A stretch of 64,000 bases of DNA from Actinacidiphila alni (lineage in GTDB: Bacteria; Actinomycetota; Actinomycetes; Streptomycetales; Streptomycetaceae), in assembly GCF_900112845.1 (NCBI RefSeq), contig NZ_FONG01000007.1, positions 310,001-374,000 on the forward strand. The letters are read 5' to 3'. Made by a program: the position numbers and the translations under genes. Positions 8,956 to 18,392 of this stretch are shown here, in pieces (positions within the stretch are counted from its first letter, which is position 1; each line of letters opens with the position of its first letter). The notes beneath the pieces were generated by a model, which saw only the letters and a program-made list of their open reading frames with translations, ran no database searches and was not told the origin of the DNA.

Positions 8956-10161
8956 GTGCCCGATCCTTCGCAAACCCCGCAAGCCCCCGCAGAAACCGGC
9001 CGCGGCGGCCACGCCGCCACGCTGCGGCGGCTGGAGAAGTCCGCCGGACGTCTCGCGGCGAACGCCATCGCCCGGATGGACGCCCAGCTGCCGTGGTACC
9101 GGGCGATGCCGCCGGAGAACCGGAGCTGGATCGGCCTGGTCGCCCAGGCCGGTATCGCCGCGTTCACCGAGTGGTTCCGGCACCCGGAGGCGCCGCAGGC
9201 GATCAGCACCGACGTGTTCGGTACGGCGCCGCGCGAGCTGACCCGGGCGATCTCGCTGCGCCAGACCGTGGAGATGGTGCGCACCACCATCGAGGTGATG
9301 GAAGCGGCGATCGACGAGGTCGCCGCGCCCGGCGACGAGAGCGTGCTGCGCGAGGCGCTGCTGGTGTACGCCCGTGAGATCGCGTTCGCCACCGCGCAGG
9401 TGTACGCGCAGGCCGCGGAGGCCCGCGGCGCGTGGGACGCGCGGCTGGAGTCGCTGGTGGTCAACGCGGTGCTGTCCGGCGAGGCGGACGAGGGCGTGCT
9501 GTCCAGGGCCGCCGCGCTCGGCTGGAATTCGCCGGACAAGATCGTGGTGGTGCTGGGCACCGCGCCCAACGGCGACAGCGAGCTGACGGTGGAGGCGATC
9601 CGCCGGGCGTCCCGGCACGCCAAGCTCCAGGTGCTGACCGGTGTCCTCGGCGAGCGCCTGGTGGTGATCGCCGGCGGTGACGACGACCCGATCCGGGTCG
9701 CCAAGGCGCTGATCGGGCCGTTCGCGGCGGGCCCCGTGGTGGCGGGTCCGGTCGTCGGCGACCTGCTGTCGGCGACGCGTTCCGCGCAGGCCGCGGCGGC
9801 CGGGCTGAAGGCGTGCGCGGCCTGGCCGGACGCGCCGCGCCCCGTACTGTCGGACGATCTGCTGCCGGAGCGGGCGATGGCGGGCGACCGTTACGCGCGT
9901 GAGCAGTTGGTGGAGGAGATCTACAGGCCGCTGGAGGAAGCGGGCTCGGCGCTGCTGGAGACGCTGAGTGTCTATCTGGAACAGGCGTCGTCCCTCGAAG
10001 GCGCGGCGCGCATGCTGTTCGTGCACCCCAATACCGTTCGCTACCGGCTCCGACGTGTGACCGATGTCACCGGCTGGTCACCCTCCGACGTCCGCTCCGC
10101 GTTCACCCTGCGCATCGCGCTCATCCTGGGCCGACTCTCCGATACCGACCGGCCGCACTGA
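8956..10161 (+). CDS. fasR: FasR, PucR/CdaR-type regulator of fatty acid synthesis
   Basis: A 401-residue regulator from GTG 8956. An N-terminal sensory region and a central GGDEF-like CdaR region (LVVIAGGDDDPIRVAKALIGP) lead to a C-terminal PucR-type HTH, SLEGAARMLFVHPNTVRYRLRRVTDVTGWSP. In S. coelicolor FasR is the activator of the fabD-fabH-acpP-fabF operon, and its gene lies directly upstream of fabD, as here (83-bp gap). The position and the HTH make the assignment strong. The upstream region is occupied by repeats, so its own promoter is hard to place. Confidence 0.92.
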   Translation: MPDPSQTPQAPAETGRGGHAATLRRLEKSAGRLAANAIARMDAQLPWYRAMPPENRSWIGLVAQAGIAAFTEWFRHPEAPQAISTDVFGTAPRELTRAISLRQTVEMVRTTIEVMEAAIDEVAAPGDESVLREALLVYAREIAFATAQVYAQAAEARGAWDARLESLVVNAVLSGEADEGVLSRAAALGWNSPDKIVVVLGTAPNGDSELTVEAIRRASRHAKLQVLTGVLGERLVVIAGGDDDPIRVAKALIGPFAAGPVVAGPVVGDLLSATRSAQAAAAGLKACAAWPDAPRPVLSDDLLPERAMAGDRYAREQLVEEIYRPLEEAGSALLETLSVYLEQASSLEGAARMLFVHPNTVRYRLRRVTDVTGWSPSDVRSAFTLRIALILGRLSDTDRPH

Positions 10162-10164
10162 GCT

Positions 10165-10183
10165 TTTGTTGGACACATACAAA
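10165..10183. promoter_or_regulatory. Palindrome upstream of fabD, possible FasR operator
   Basis: In the 83-bp gap between fasR and fabD lies TTTGT-N9-ACAAA (10165-10169 and 10179-10183), the only AT-rich dyad in the gap, about 60 bp before the fabD GTG. FasR is known to bind this promoter region in S. coelicolor, but I cannot confirm that this dyad is the site. Confidence 0.35.
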
Positions 10184-10244
10184 TCGCCTGACAGTTCTTG
10201 GTCCCTGTCCCCACGGGCGGTCATCCCCGCCCGCGAGAGAGAGT

Positions 10245-11201
10245 GTGAAGGTGCTCGTACTCGTCGCTCCCGGCCAGGGCGCGCAGACGCCCGGCTTCCT
10301 GGCTCCCTGGCTCGAACTTCCCGGTGCCGCCGACCGCCTGTCCGGCTGGTCCGCCGCGGCGAAGCTCGACCTCGCCCACTACGGCACGAAGGCCGACGCG
10401 GACGAGATCCGCGACACCAAGGTGGCGCAGCCGCTGCTGGTGGCCGCGGGTCTGCTGTCCGCGGCCGAACTGACCGGCGGACCGGCTCCGCTGGTACCCG
10501 GCGCGGTCGCCGGCCACAGCGTCGGTGAGATCACCGCGGCCGTCCTGGCGGGCGTGCTGTCCGCCGACGACGCGATGACCTTCGTCGCGGCCCGCGGCCG
10601 GGCCATGGCGGACGCCGCGGCCGTCACCGAGACCGGCATGTCCGCGGTGCTCGGCGGCGACCCGGACACGGTCGTCGCGCACCTGGCGGGGCTGGGTCTG
10701 ACCCCGGCGAACATCAACGGCGCCGGCCAGATCGTGGCGGCGGGCACGGCGGCGCAGCTCGCCGCGCTCACCGAGAACAAGCCGGAGAAGGCCCGTGTCA
10801 TCGCGCTGAAGGTGGCGGGGGCCTTCCACACCGAGCACATGGCTCCGGCCGTCGCGACGCTGGAGGCGCTGGCGCCTTCGCTGACCGTCGCGGACCCGGT
10901 GCTGCCCTATGTGTCCAACGCTGACGGCCAGGTCGTCACGGCCGGTACGGAGATCGTGCGGCGGCTCGTCGCCCAGGTGTCCAATCCGGTCCGGTGGGAT
11001 CTGTGCATGGAGACCTTCAAGGAACGCGGCGTCACTGCGATGATCGAGGTATCGCCCGGTGGCACGCTCGTCGGCCTCGCCAAGCGGGCGCTGCCCGGGG
11101 TGCGAACCCTCGCGCTGAAGACGCCGGACGACCTGGAGGCGGCCCGCGCCCTCGTCGCCGAATACGGCACCCCCGCCGAAGCCGTAGACGCAGCCGAATA
11201 G
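10245..11201 (+). CDS. fabD: Malonyl-CoA:ACP transacylase
   Basis: Transfers malonate from CoA to acyl carrier protein for type II fatty acid synthesis; a single such enzyme often also serves polyketide synthases in Streptomyces. It is 318 residues from GTG 10245 (MKVLVLVAPGQGAQTPGFL). The GQGAQ motif is near the N-terminus, the catalytic serine is in AGHSVGE (about residue 90), and GAFHTEHM carries the catalytic histidine. It is the first gene of the fab operon after fasR, with 13 bp to fabH. Confidence 0.97.
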   Translation: MKVLVLVAPGQGAQTPGFLAPWLELPGAADRLSGWSAAAKLDLAHYGTKADADEIRDTKVAQPLLVAAGLLSAAELTGGPAPLVPGAVAGHSVGEITAAVLAGVLSADDAMTFVAARGRAMADAAAVTETGMSAVLGGDPDTVVAHLAGLGLTPANINGAGQIVAAGTAAQLAALTENKPEKARVIALKVAGAFHTEHMAPAVATLEALAPSLTVADPVLPYVSNADGQVVTAGTEIVRRLVAQVSNPVRWDLCMETFKERGVTAMIEVSPGGTLVGLAKRALPGVRTLALKTPDDLEAARALVAEYGTPAEAVDAAE

Positions 11202-11214
11202 GAGCCGTGCAGAG

Positions 11215-12225
11215 ATGACATCCAAGATCAGGCCGAGCAAGGGCGCCCCGTACGCCCGGATCCTCGGTGTCGGCGGCTACCGTCCGACCCGAGTGGTGCC
11301 CAACGAGGAGATCCTCAAGCACATCGACTCGACCGACGAGTGGATCAGGTCCCGCTCCGGGATCGCCACCCGGCACTGGGCGGGTCCTGACGAGACCGTC
11401 GCGGAGATGTCGCTGGCCGCCGGTGGCAAGGCCATCGCGGACGCCGGGATCAGCGCCTCGGACATCGACGGTGTCATCGTCGCCACCGTCTCGCACTTCA
11501 AGCAGACCCCGGCCATCGCGACCGAGATCGCGCACCGCATCGGCGCGGGCATGCCGCCCGCCTTCGACATCTCGGCCGGCTGCGCGGGCTTCACGTACGG
11601 CCTGACGCTGGCCAAGGGCATGGTCACCGACGGCACCGCCCGGCATGTGCTGGTGATCGGTGTGGAGCGGCTCAGCGACCTCACGGACAAGGAGGACCGC
11701 GCGACGGCCTTCCTGTTCGGCGACGGCGCGGGCGCGGTCATCGTCGGCCCCTCGGACGAGCCCGCGATGGGCCCCACGGTGTGGGGTTCCGACGGCGAGA
11801 AGTCCGAGACGATCAAGCAGACCGTCTCCTGGGAGGTCTACCGCGACACGCCCGCCGGGGACGTACGTTTCCCGGCGATCACGCAGGAGGGCCAGTCGGT
11901 CTTCCGCTGGGCGGTGTTCGAGATGGCCAAGGTCGCCCAGGAGGCGCTGGACGCCGCCGGGATCACCGCGGACCAGCTCGACGTGTTCATCCCGCACCAG
12001 GCGAACATGCGCATCATCGACTCGATGATCAAGGCACTGAAGCTGCCGGACCACGTCGCGGTCGCCCGTGACGTGGAGACCACCGGCAACACCTCGGCCG
12101 CCTCGATCCCCCTCGCGATGGAACGGCTCCTCGCCACCGGACAGGCCAAGAGCGGCGACACGGCGCTGGTCATCGGCTTCGGGGCGGGTCTGGTCTACGC
12201 GGCAACTGTGGTTACTCTCCCTTAG
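11215..12225 (+). CDS. fabH: 3-oxoacyl-ACP synthase III
   Basis: Starts fatty acid chains by condensing an acyl-CoA starter (in Streptomyces often branched-chain) with malonyl-ACP. It is 336 residues with the Cys-His-Asn triad at C123 (SAGCAGF), H261 (IPHQANMRI) and N292 (TTGNTSAAS), the full set for activity. ATG 11215 is preceded by AGGAGCCGTGCAGAG. It lies between fabD and acpP in the conserved order. Confidence 0.98.
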   Translation: MTSKIRPSKGAPYARILGVGGYRPTRVVPNEEILKHIDSTDEWIRSRSGIATRHWAGPDETVAEMSLAAGGKAIADAGISASDIDGVIVATVSHFKQTPAIATEIAHRIGAGMPPAFDISAGCAGFTYGLTLAKGMVTDGTARHVLVIGVERLSDLTDKEDRATAFLFGDGAGAVIVGPSDEPAMGPTVWGSDGEKSETIKQTVSWEVYRDTPAGDVRFPAITQEGQSVFRWAVFEMAKVAQEALDAAGITADQLDVFIPHQANMRIIDSMIKALKLPDHVAVARDVETTGNTSAASIPLAMERLLATGQAKSGDTALVIGFGAGLVYAATVVTLP

Positions 12226-12297
12226 TCACACACACCCTCGCGGCGCCGCAGTCCCGCTCGCCGCTCGCCCAGCAACACATCAAGGAGCGCCGTCAAC

Positions 12298-12546
12298 ATG
12301 GCAGCCACCAAGGAAGAGATCGTCAGCGGCCTCGCCGACATCGTCAACGAGATCGCCGGTATCCCGCAGGAGGACGTCAAGCTGGACAAGTCCTTCACCG
12401 ACGACCTGGACGTCGACTCGCTGTCCATGGTCGAGGTCGTCGTGGCGGCCGAGGAGCAGTTCGGTGTGAAGATCCCGGACGACGACGTCAAGAACCTGAA
12501 GACCGTCGGCAACGCCGTCGACTACATCCTGGCCGCCCAGGCCTGA
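12298..12546 (+). CDS. acpP: Acyl carrier protein
   Basis: An 82-residue acidic carrier protein. The phosphopantetheine attachment serine is S41 in DLDVDSLSMVEV. It shuttles acyl chains between FabD, FabH, FabF and the reductases. AAGGAGCGCC precedes the ATG at good spacing. The 72-bp gap after fabH and 74-bp gap to fabF are normal for this operon. Confidence 0.98.
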   Translation: MAATKEEIVSGLADIVNEIAGIPQEDVKLDKSFTDDLDVDSLSMVEVVVAAEEQFGVKIPDDDVKNLKTVGNAVDYILAAQA

Positions 12547-12620
12547 TCCGGCCCGCCGGACAGTTCCACCGGGACGACGCGACTGTCGCCCGCCCTTCTA
12601 GACGTGGAGAGACAATTCCT

Positions 12621-13889
12621 GTGAGTCCGACCAATCGCACCGTGGTCGTCACCGGTATCGGAGCAACCACACCGCTGGGTGGCGACAGCGCGTCGACCTG
12701 GGAAGCACTGCTGGCCGGCCGGTCCGGCGTCAGCAGACTGGAGCAGGACTGGGCGACGGACCTGCCGGTGCAGATCGCCGCGCAGATCGCCGTGGAGCCG
12801 GGCGAGGTCCTGCCCCGCCCGCTGGCCCGCAAGCTCGACCGCAGCGCGCAGTTCGCGCTGATCGCCGCGCGTGAGGCGTGGGCGGACGCCGGCTTCACCG
12901 CCAAGGCGGGCGAGGACCCGGCGGTCGACCCCGACCGGCTCGGCACCGTCGTCGCCTCCGGCATCGGCGGCGTGACCACGCTGCTCGGGCAGTACGACAT
13001 CCTCAAGGAGCAGGGCGTCCGCAAGGTCTCCCCGCACACCGTGCCGATGCTGATGCCGAACAGCCCGTCGGCGAACGTCGGTATCGAGGTCAACGCGCGG
13101 GCCGGTGTGCACACCCCGGTCAGCGCCTGCGCCTCGGGCGCGGAGGCCATCGGTTACGCCATCGAGATGATCCGCACCGGCCGCGCCGATGTGGTCGTCG
13201 CGGGCGGCACCGAGGCGGCCATCCACCCGCTGCCCATCGTCGCCTTCGGCAACATGATGGCGATGTCCAAGAACAACGAGGACCCGCAGGGTGCGTCGCG
13301 TCCGTACGACTCCGGCCGGGACGGCTTCGTCCTGGGCGAGGGCGCGGGTGTGATCATCCTGGAGTCCGAGGAGCACGCCGCCGCGCGCGGCGCCCGGATC
13401 TACTGCGAGGCGGTCGGCCAGGGCATCTCGGCCGACGCCCACCACATCACGCAGCCGGAGCCGTCGGGCCGCGGTATCGCCGCCGCGCTGACCAATCTGC
13501 TGCAGAACAGCGACCTCAAGCCGGCCGAGATCGTGCACGTCAACGCGCACGCCACCTCCACGCCGCAGGGTGACGTCGCGGAGATCAAGGCGCTGCGCCA
13601 GGTCTTCGGCGACGACGTCGACCACATGGCCATCTCGGCCACCAAGTCCATGACCGGTCACCTCCTCGGCGGCGCGGGCGGCATCGAGACGGTCGCGACC
13701 GTCCTGGCGCTCTACCACCGGATCGCCCCGCCGACGATCAACCTGGACGACCAGGACCCGGAGGCCGACGCCGACATCGTCCGCGCCGAGGCCCGCCCGC
13801 TGCCCGAGGGCACCATCGCGGCCCTCAACGACTCCTTCGGCTTCGGCGGCCACAACGTGGTCCTCGCACTGCGCTCCTGGAGCCGCTGA
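12621..13889 (+). CDS. fabF: 3-oxoacyl-ACP synthase II
   Basis: Elongating beta-ketoacyl-ACP synthase, 422 residues from GTG 12621 with an upstream GTGGAGAGA. The Cys-His-His triad is C170 (VSACASGAEAIG), H310 (HVNAHATSTPQGD) and H347 (KSMTGHLLGGAGG). Last gene of the operon; a hairpin terminator lies 22 bp after its stop. Confidence 0.97.
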   Translation: MSPTNRTVVVTGIGATTPLGGDSASTWEALLAGRSGVSRLEQDWATDLPVQIAAQIAVEPGEVLPRPLARKLDRSAQFALIAAREAWADAGFTAKAGEDPAVDPDRLGTVVASGIGGVTTLLGQYDILKEQGVRKVSPHTVPMLMPNSPSANVGIEVNARAGVHTPVSACASGAEAIGYAIEMIRTGRADVVVAGGTEAAIHPLPIVAFGNMMAMSKNNEDPQGASRPYDSGRDGFVLGEGAGVIILESEEHAAARGARIYCEAVGQGISADAHHITQPEPSGRGIAAALTNLLQNSDLKPAEIVHVNAHATSTPQGDVAEIKALRQVFGDDVDHMAISATKSMTGHLLGGAGGIETVATVLALYHRIAPPTINLDDQDPEADADIVRAEARPLPEGTIAALNDSFGFGGHNVVLALRSWSR

Positions 13890-13910
13890 GGCGCACGTAC
13901 GTGCATAAGT

Positions 13911-13941
13911 GTGCCCTCGCCGGGGTGACCGGCGGGGGCAC
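13911..13941 (+). terminator. Terminator of the fab operon
   Basis: A 13-bp stem (13911-13923 against 13929-13941, one G-T pair) closes a GGTGA loop just after the fabF stop. There is no strong U-run, which is common for Streptomyces terminators. The rest of 13890-14155 shows no gene. Confidence 0.6.
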
Positions 13942-14155
13942 CGTACGTGGGGGGCGTCTTTCGTCAGGACGCCGTAATCCCCCTCTTTTTGCCGCCCTTC
14001 CACCTCCGGCGGCTTAAATCCGGTATCGACGGTCCTCTTCGACGGTCGCTCGTTCCTCACTCCCTGCTCATCGTCTCTTTCGATACCGGCGCCGCCTTCG
14101 GCTCCAGGGCTACACGGCGCACCCCGGCGCGCAGCGGTGCCGTGACGGTGAACCG

Positions 14156-15031
14156 TTATTCGTCGAAGCTCGCGAAGTACGAGGCGGCCATGTCGTCGTC
14201 GCCGTGGCCCTGGGCGGAGGCGCGGTCGAAGCGGGTGGCGCCGGCGGCGGTGAGGTCGAGGCGGACGCCGTGGGCCTCGGCGGCGGCGAGGATGAGGCGG
14301 GCGTCCTTGGCGGCGGCGTCGACGGTGAAGTTGGCGGCGAAGTCGCCTTCGCGGATGGCGGCGGACTTGGCGCGCAGATAGGGCAGGTCGAGCGGCCCCC
14401 CGGCGACGGCGCCGAGGACCTGGTCGGGGTCGACGCCGAGGCCCTTGGCGAGCGCCATGACCTCGGCGGCGCCGTGGGTGACGGCGAGCACCCAGGTGTT
14501 GAGGACGAGCTTGAGGCTGCTGGCGGCCCCGGAGGCGCCGTCGTCGCCGAGCCAGAGCGTGGTGCGGCCGACGGCGTCGAAGACCCGGTCGGCGACGGGG
14601 CGGGCGGCCTCGGGGCCCGCGGCCAGGACTGTCAACTGCCCGGCCTCGGCGACGGGTTTGGTGCCCAGGACGGGTGCGTCGAGGAAGTGCGCGCCGATCT
14701 CGTCGGCGAGGGCGGCCAGTTCAGGGAGCGCGGCGGGCCCCACGGTGCTGCTCTGCGCCCAGACGGTGCTGCGCGCGACCGCGGGGGCCACGGTCCGCAT
14801 GACGTCGAGGACGGCGGGCCCGTCGAAGAGCATGGTGATCACGGCGTCGGCGCCGCGTACGGCGTCGGCCGGGTCCTCGGTGACGGTGACCCCGTCGGCG
14901 GCCAGCGGCCGGGCGCGGGCGGGGGTGCGGTTCCAGGCACGGACCTCGTGCCCGGCGGCGGACAGATTGCGGGCCATCGGGGCGCCCATGATTCCGGTGC
15001 CGAGCACCGCGACGGTGAGAGGGTCGGACAT
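14156..15031 (-). CDS. NAD(P)-dependent 3-hydroxyisobutyrate dehydrogenase family oxidoreductase
   Basis: A 291-residue beta-hydroxyacid dehydrogenase. The N-terminal Rossmann motif is VAVLGTGIMGAPMARNLSAAGHEV with NRTPARA, suggesting NADP preference. The substrate motif DAPVLGTKPVAEAGQLTVLAAG and the catalytic lysine in GAASSLKLVLNTW follow. Substrates in the family include 3-hydroxyisobutyrate, tartronate semialdehyde and succinic semialdehyde; none is implied by neighbours. ATG 15031 opens directly on the Rossmann fold. It is downstream of the DUF3145 gene on the same strand (56 bp) and could be co-transcribed with it. Confidence 0.9.
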   Translation of the reverse strand: MSDPLTVAVLGTGIMGAPMARNLSAAGHEVRAWNRTPARARPLAADGVTVTEDPADAVRGADAVITMLFDGPAVLDVMRTVAPAVARSTVWAQSSTVGPAALPELAALADEIGAHFLDAPVLGTKPVAEAGQLTVLAAGPEAARPVADRVFDAVGRTTLWLGDDGASGAASSLKLVLNTWVLAVTHGAAEVMALAKGLGVDPDQVLGAVAGGPLDLPYLRAKSAAIREGDFAANFTVDAAAKDARLILAAAEAHGVRLDLTAAGATRFDRASAQGHGDDDMAASYFASFDE

Positions 15032-15087
15032 GCCGTCAGGCTATGCCCAGGCCGGTCACGGGCGCGGACGTACACCGCCGCGCGCGG

Positions 15088-15582
15088 TCACACCACTTGG
15101 TGCAGCCAGCGCACCGGGGCGCCTTCCCCGGCGTAGCGGAACGGCTCCAGCTCGTCGTCCCACGGCTTGCCCAGCAGCCGCGACAGCTCGCTCTCCAGGT
15201 CGGCTTCGCCCTTGCGGGCCCGCAGCATCGCGGCGCGCAGCCGGTCCTCGGGGATCAGGATGTCGCCGTGCATGCCGATGACGGCGTGGAAGATGCCCAG
15301 TTCGGGGGTGGCGCTGTAGCGCTCCCCCTCGGCGGTCGCGCACGGCTCGGCGGTGACCTCGAAGCGCAGCTGGTGCCAGCCGCGCAGCGCGGACGCCAGT
15401 TTGGACGCGGTGCCGGGCTCTCCCTGCCAGGAGAATTCGGCGCGCCAGGTGCCCGGCGAGGCGGGCTGCCGGATCCAGTCCAGGGTCACGCGCACGCCAA
15501 GGACGCCCGCGACGGCCCATTCGACGTGTGGGCAGAGCGCGCGCGGCGCGGCGTGCACGTACAGAACTCCACGTGTCGTCAC
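15088..15582 (-). CDS. DUF3145 family protein
   Basis: A 164-residue protein (MTTRGVLYVHAAPRALCPHVEWAVAGVLG...) of DUF3145, a family of unknown function that appears almost confined to Actinobacteria and is typically found after the fab cluster in Streptomyces. The start is GTG 15582 with a GGAGGTACCG ribosome binding site. No catalytic motif is evident. Conserved-looking aromatic segments (LDWIRQPASPGTWRAEFSW, ALRGWHQLRFEVT) suggest a compact soluble protein. Confidence 0.85.
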   Translation of the reverse strand: MTTRGVLYVHAAPRALCPHVEWAVAGVLGVRVTLDWIRQPASPGTWRAEFSWQGEPGTASKLASALRGWHQLRFEVTAEPCATAEGERYSATPELGIFHAVIGMHGDILIPEDRLRAAMLRARKGEADLESELSRLLGKPWDDELEPFRYAGEGAPVRWLHQVV

Positions 15583-15654
15583 CGGTACCTCCAGTGTGGG
15601 ACGAGGTTCGCCTTCCCCAGCGGCCTCACACCCGAACTGGCTGCTCCCGGGGCA

Positions 15655-15684
15655 ACATTAGACATTCTGCACTATTCACCACAA
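15655..15684 (-). promoter_or_regulatory. Candidate promoter for the DUF3145 gene
   Basis: On the minus strand, TTGTGG (15684-15679) and TAATGT (15660-15655) are separated by 18 bp in an unusually AT-rich patch about 73 bp upstream of the GTG. This fits an HrdB-type -35/-10 pair; it is not experimentally supported. Confidence 0.4.
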
Positions 15685-15840
15685 TCGGGACAACAGCGTG
15701 CATTCGACGCCCGGCTACTGCCGACCTCCCGTCTTTTGGCCCGGGTGTCAGGGAAAAAGCTACCGTGCGGCGTCCTTGAGGGAGTCACGTACCGTCGTGC
15801 TGGTACGAGATGTCACCCACTCGTCGGAGGGGAGCACCGG

Positions 15841-16767
15841 ATGCGACCGCTGCTGCGCCGGGGCCTGGCATTGGCCGTAGGTGCCGTTCTGCTGGGCGGA
15901 TGCACCGTCAGCGGCCCGTCGTCGGACGGCGGCAGAGGCACACCGTCCGCACACACCTCGCATTCCGCTTCCGGGGGCGGCGGCAGCCCGCAGGCCGCGC
16001 CCAAGCCCTCCCCCACCCGGCCCTGGAACGTCCGGCCGCCGTCGGTCGCCTCGCTCGGCGACTCCATCACCCGCGGTTTCGACGCCTGTTCACCGCTGTC
16101 GGACTGCCCCGAGGTGTCCTGGTCCACCGGCACCCGCGACAAGGTCGACAGTGTCGCGGAACGCCTGACCGCCGCCGTGCCCGCCACCAGGAGCTGGAAT
16201 CTGGCCAGGTCCGGCGCGCTGGTCGCCGATCTGCCCGCCCAGGCCGAGGCCGCCGCCGCCCACCGCCCGGCCATGGTCACGGTGCTGATCGGCGCCAACG
16301 ACGCGTGCGCCGCGACCCCCGACGACATGACCCCGGTCGCCGACTTCCGCGCCGACTTCGGCCGCACGATGGCGTATCTGCACCGCACCCTGCCGCACAC
16401 CCAGGTGCTGGTGTCGAGCATCCCCGACCTCAAGCGGCTGTGGTCGGTCGGCCGCAAGAACGTGCTGGGCAAGCAGGTCTGGAAGCTGGGCCTGTGCCCC
16501 TCGATGCTGCGCGACGCCGATGCGCACAGCGCGGCGGCCGAACAGCGGCGCGACACCGTGCGGGACCGGGTGATCGCGTACAACACCGCGCTCGGGCAGG
16601 TCTGCCGGCAGTACGAGCGCTGCCGCTACGACGGCGGCGCGGTCTTCGACTACCGCTTCGGGACGGACGATCTGAGCCACTGGGACTGGTTCCACCCCAA
16701 TGAGCGCGGGCAGGCCCAACTGGCCAGGATCCTGGCGGCGGTCGCCTTCGCGAAGACGGTCCCCTAG
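15841..16767 (+). CDS. SGNH/GDSL-family lipoprotein hydrolase
   Basis: A 308-residue secreted lipoprotein. The signal peptide ends in the lipobox VLLGGC with the lipidated cysteine at residue 21, followed by a Ser/Gly/Pro-rich linker to about residue 65. The hydrolase has the GDS block VASLGDSITRGFD (nucleophile S75), the GAND block VLIGANDAC and the DWFHPNERGQ block carrying the Asp-x-x-His pair. This is a full SGNH esterase/lipase set. ATG 15841 is preceded by CGGAGGGGAGCACCGG; the open frame upstream is not coding. The substrate is unknown, perhaps an acetylated polysaccharide or lipid at the cell surface. Confidence 0.92.
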   Translation: MRPLLRRGLALAVGAVLLGGCTVSGPSSDGGRGTPSAHTSHSASGGGGSPQAAPKPSPTRPWNVRPPSVASLGDSITRGFDACSPLSDCPEVSWSTGTRDKVDSVAERLTAAVPATRSWNLARSGALVADLPAQAEAAAAHRPAMVTVLIGANDACAATPDDMTPVADFRADFGRTMAYLHRTLPHTQVLVSSIPDLKRLWSVGRKNVLGKQVWKLGLCPSMLRDADAHSAAAEQRRDTVRDRVIAYNTALGQVCRQYERCRYDGGAVFDYRFGTDDLSHWDWFHPNERGQAQLARILAAVAFAKTVP

Positions 16768-16791
16768 CCGCGCGGAACCGGACATTCCACG

Positions 16792-16809
16792 AGGCCGAAC
16801 CGGCCTTTT
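16792..16809 (+). terminator. Short intrinsic terminator after the GDSL gene
   Basis: A 6-bp stem AGGCCG/CGGCCT with an AAC loop, continued by a run of T (16806-16809), 25 bp after the stop codon. The stem is short, but the T-run is rare in this GC-rich DNA. Confidence 0.5.
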
Positions 16810-16853
16810 CATGCGGACAGAAGCTGACCGCATCCCCTCATAGCGTTGTCGTC

Positions 16854-18380
16854 ATGGACACCACGAAGGTCACTTCGCAGAACGCCGGCGCGCGCGCCGC
16901 CGACGACGCACCGCTGCCCGGCCGCTGGCTCGGCTACACCGCCGTCCTGGCGGCGAGCGTGATGGATCTGCTCGACTCCACCGTCGCCAATGTCGCGGCG
17001 CCCTCGATCCGCGCGGGACTCGGCGGCTCGTACGCCGATCTCCAGTGGATCGCGGCCGGTTACACCCTCGCGATGGCCGTCGCGCTGCTCACCGGCGGGC
17101 GGCTCGGCGACGTCTTCGGCCGCAAGCGGGTGCTGCTGGCCGGGGTCGCGGGCTTCACGCTCAGCTCGGTGCTGTGCGCCGCCGCCCAGAGCCCGACGAC
17201 GCTGATCGTGGCGCGGATCGTGCAGGGCGTGTGCGGGGCGGTGATGCTGCCGCAGGGCTTCGGGCTGACCCGGGACCTGTTCGGGCCCGCCGAGATGAAG
17301 AAGGCATGGGGTGTCTTCGGGCCCATGATGGGCCTGTCGGCGGTGCTCGGCCCGGTGATCGCCGGAGTCCTCATCCACGCCGATCTGTTCGGCACCGGCT
17401 GGCGGACGATCTTCGCGATCAACGCGCCGATCGGTGTGCTCGCGCTGGTGATGGGCTGGAAGTACCTGCCGGACGTGGCCCCGACCGCGCGCGGCACCCG
17501 GCTCGACGCGGCGGGCGTGGGCCTGGCCGGCGCGGGCGCCTTCCTGCTGGTCTTCCCGCTCGTCCAGGGCCGTGAACTGGGCTGGCCCGCCTGGACCCTG
17601 GTGATGCTCGGCGCCGCGCTGCCCGTCCTCGGCCTCTTCGCCCTGCACCAGGTACGGCGCCGGCGCGCGGGCCGCACCACGCTGGTCGAGCCGAGCGTCT
17701 TCACCAAGCGCGCCTACGTCTCGGGCGTCGGCTTCGCGATCGCCTTCACCGCGTCCATGGGCGGCATGATCCTCACCCTCGGCGTCTTCCTCCAGCTCGG
17801 CCTCGGCTACGGCGCCCTGCACGCCAGCCTCACCACCGCGCCGTGGGCGCTGGGCGCCCTGTTCGGCTCGGCCTTCGGCGGCATCACGATGCACCGCCTC
17901 GGGCGCCGCATCCTGCACCTGGGCCTGATCCTGATGGGCGGCGGTGTCCTCGGGCTCTACGTGGTCTTCCAGTGGGCGGGCGCGGGCATCACGCACTGGG
18001 ACTTCGTCGCCCCGCTGCTGGTCGGCGGCGCGGGGATGGGCATGATCTTCGTGCCGCTGTTCGACATCATCCTGGGCGGCGTCGAGGCCCACGAGATGGG
18101 TTCCGCCTCGGGCACGCTCCAGGCGCTCCAGCAGCTCGGCATGACACTGGGGATCGCCGTGCTCGGCACGGTCTTCTTCAACATCCTCGGCCCGAGCGTG
18201 CCCGGCTCGCCCGCGCATGTCGCCGCCGCCCTGGACGCGGCCTCCACCACGGCGCTGTGCACGGTCGGGCTGACCGTCCTCGCCTTCCTGCTGGCCTTCT
18301 TCCTGCCGAAGGCCGCGCGCCCGGCGGAGGACGGTGCCGCCGAAGAGCCGGAGCCGGTACGGGAGTTGGCGGCGGTCTGA
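16854..18380 (+). CDS. MFS efflux transporter, DHA2 (14-TMS) type
   Basis: A 508-residue major facilitator. After a hydrophilic N-terminus come about 14 hydrophobic helices. Motif A (GGRLGDVFGRKRVLLAG) is in the loop after helix 2, and IVQGVCGAVMLPQGFGLTRDLF and GPVIAGVLI are typical of proton-driven drug exporters of the DHA2/EmrB-QacA class. The C-terminus is acidic and cytoplasmic. No adjacent regulator points to a substrate. The start ATG 16854 gives the expected length. Confidence 0.93.
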   Translation: MDTTKVTSQNAGARAADDAPLPGRWLGYTAVLAASVMDLLDSTVANVAAPSIRAGLGGSYADLQWIAAGYTLAMAVALLTGGRLGDVFGRKRVLLAGVAGFTLSSVLCAAAQSPTTLIVARIVQGVCGAVMLPQGFGLTRDLFGPAEMKKAWGVFGPMMGLSAVLGPVIAGVLIHADLFGTGWRTIFAINAPIGVLALVMGWKYLPDVAPTARGTRLDAAGVGLAGAGAFLLVFPLVQGRELGWPAWTLVMLGAALPVLGLFALHQVRRRRAGRTTLVEPSVFTKRAYVSGVGFAIAFTASMGGMILTLGVFLQLGLGYGALHASLTTAPWALGALFGSAFGGITMHRLGRRILHLGLILMGGGVLGLYVVFQWAGAGITHWDFVAPLLVGGAGMGMIFVPLFDIILGGVEAHEMGSASGTLQALQQLGMTLGIAVLGTVFFNILGPSVPGSPAHVAAALDAASTTALCTVGLTVLAFLLAFFLPKAARPAEDGAAEEPEPVRELAAV

Positions 18381-18392
18381 CGCCGCTTCCGG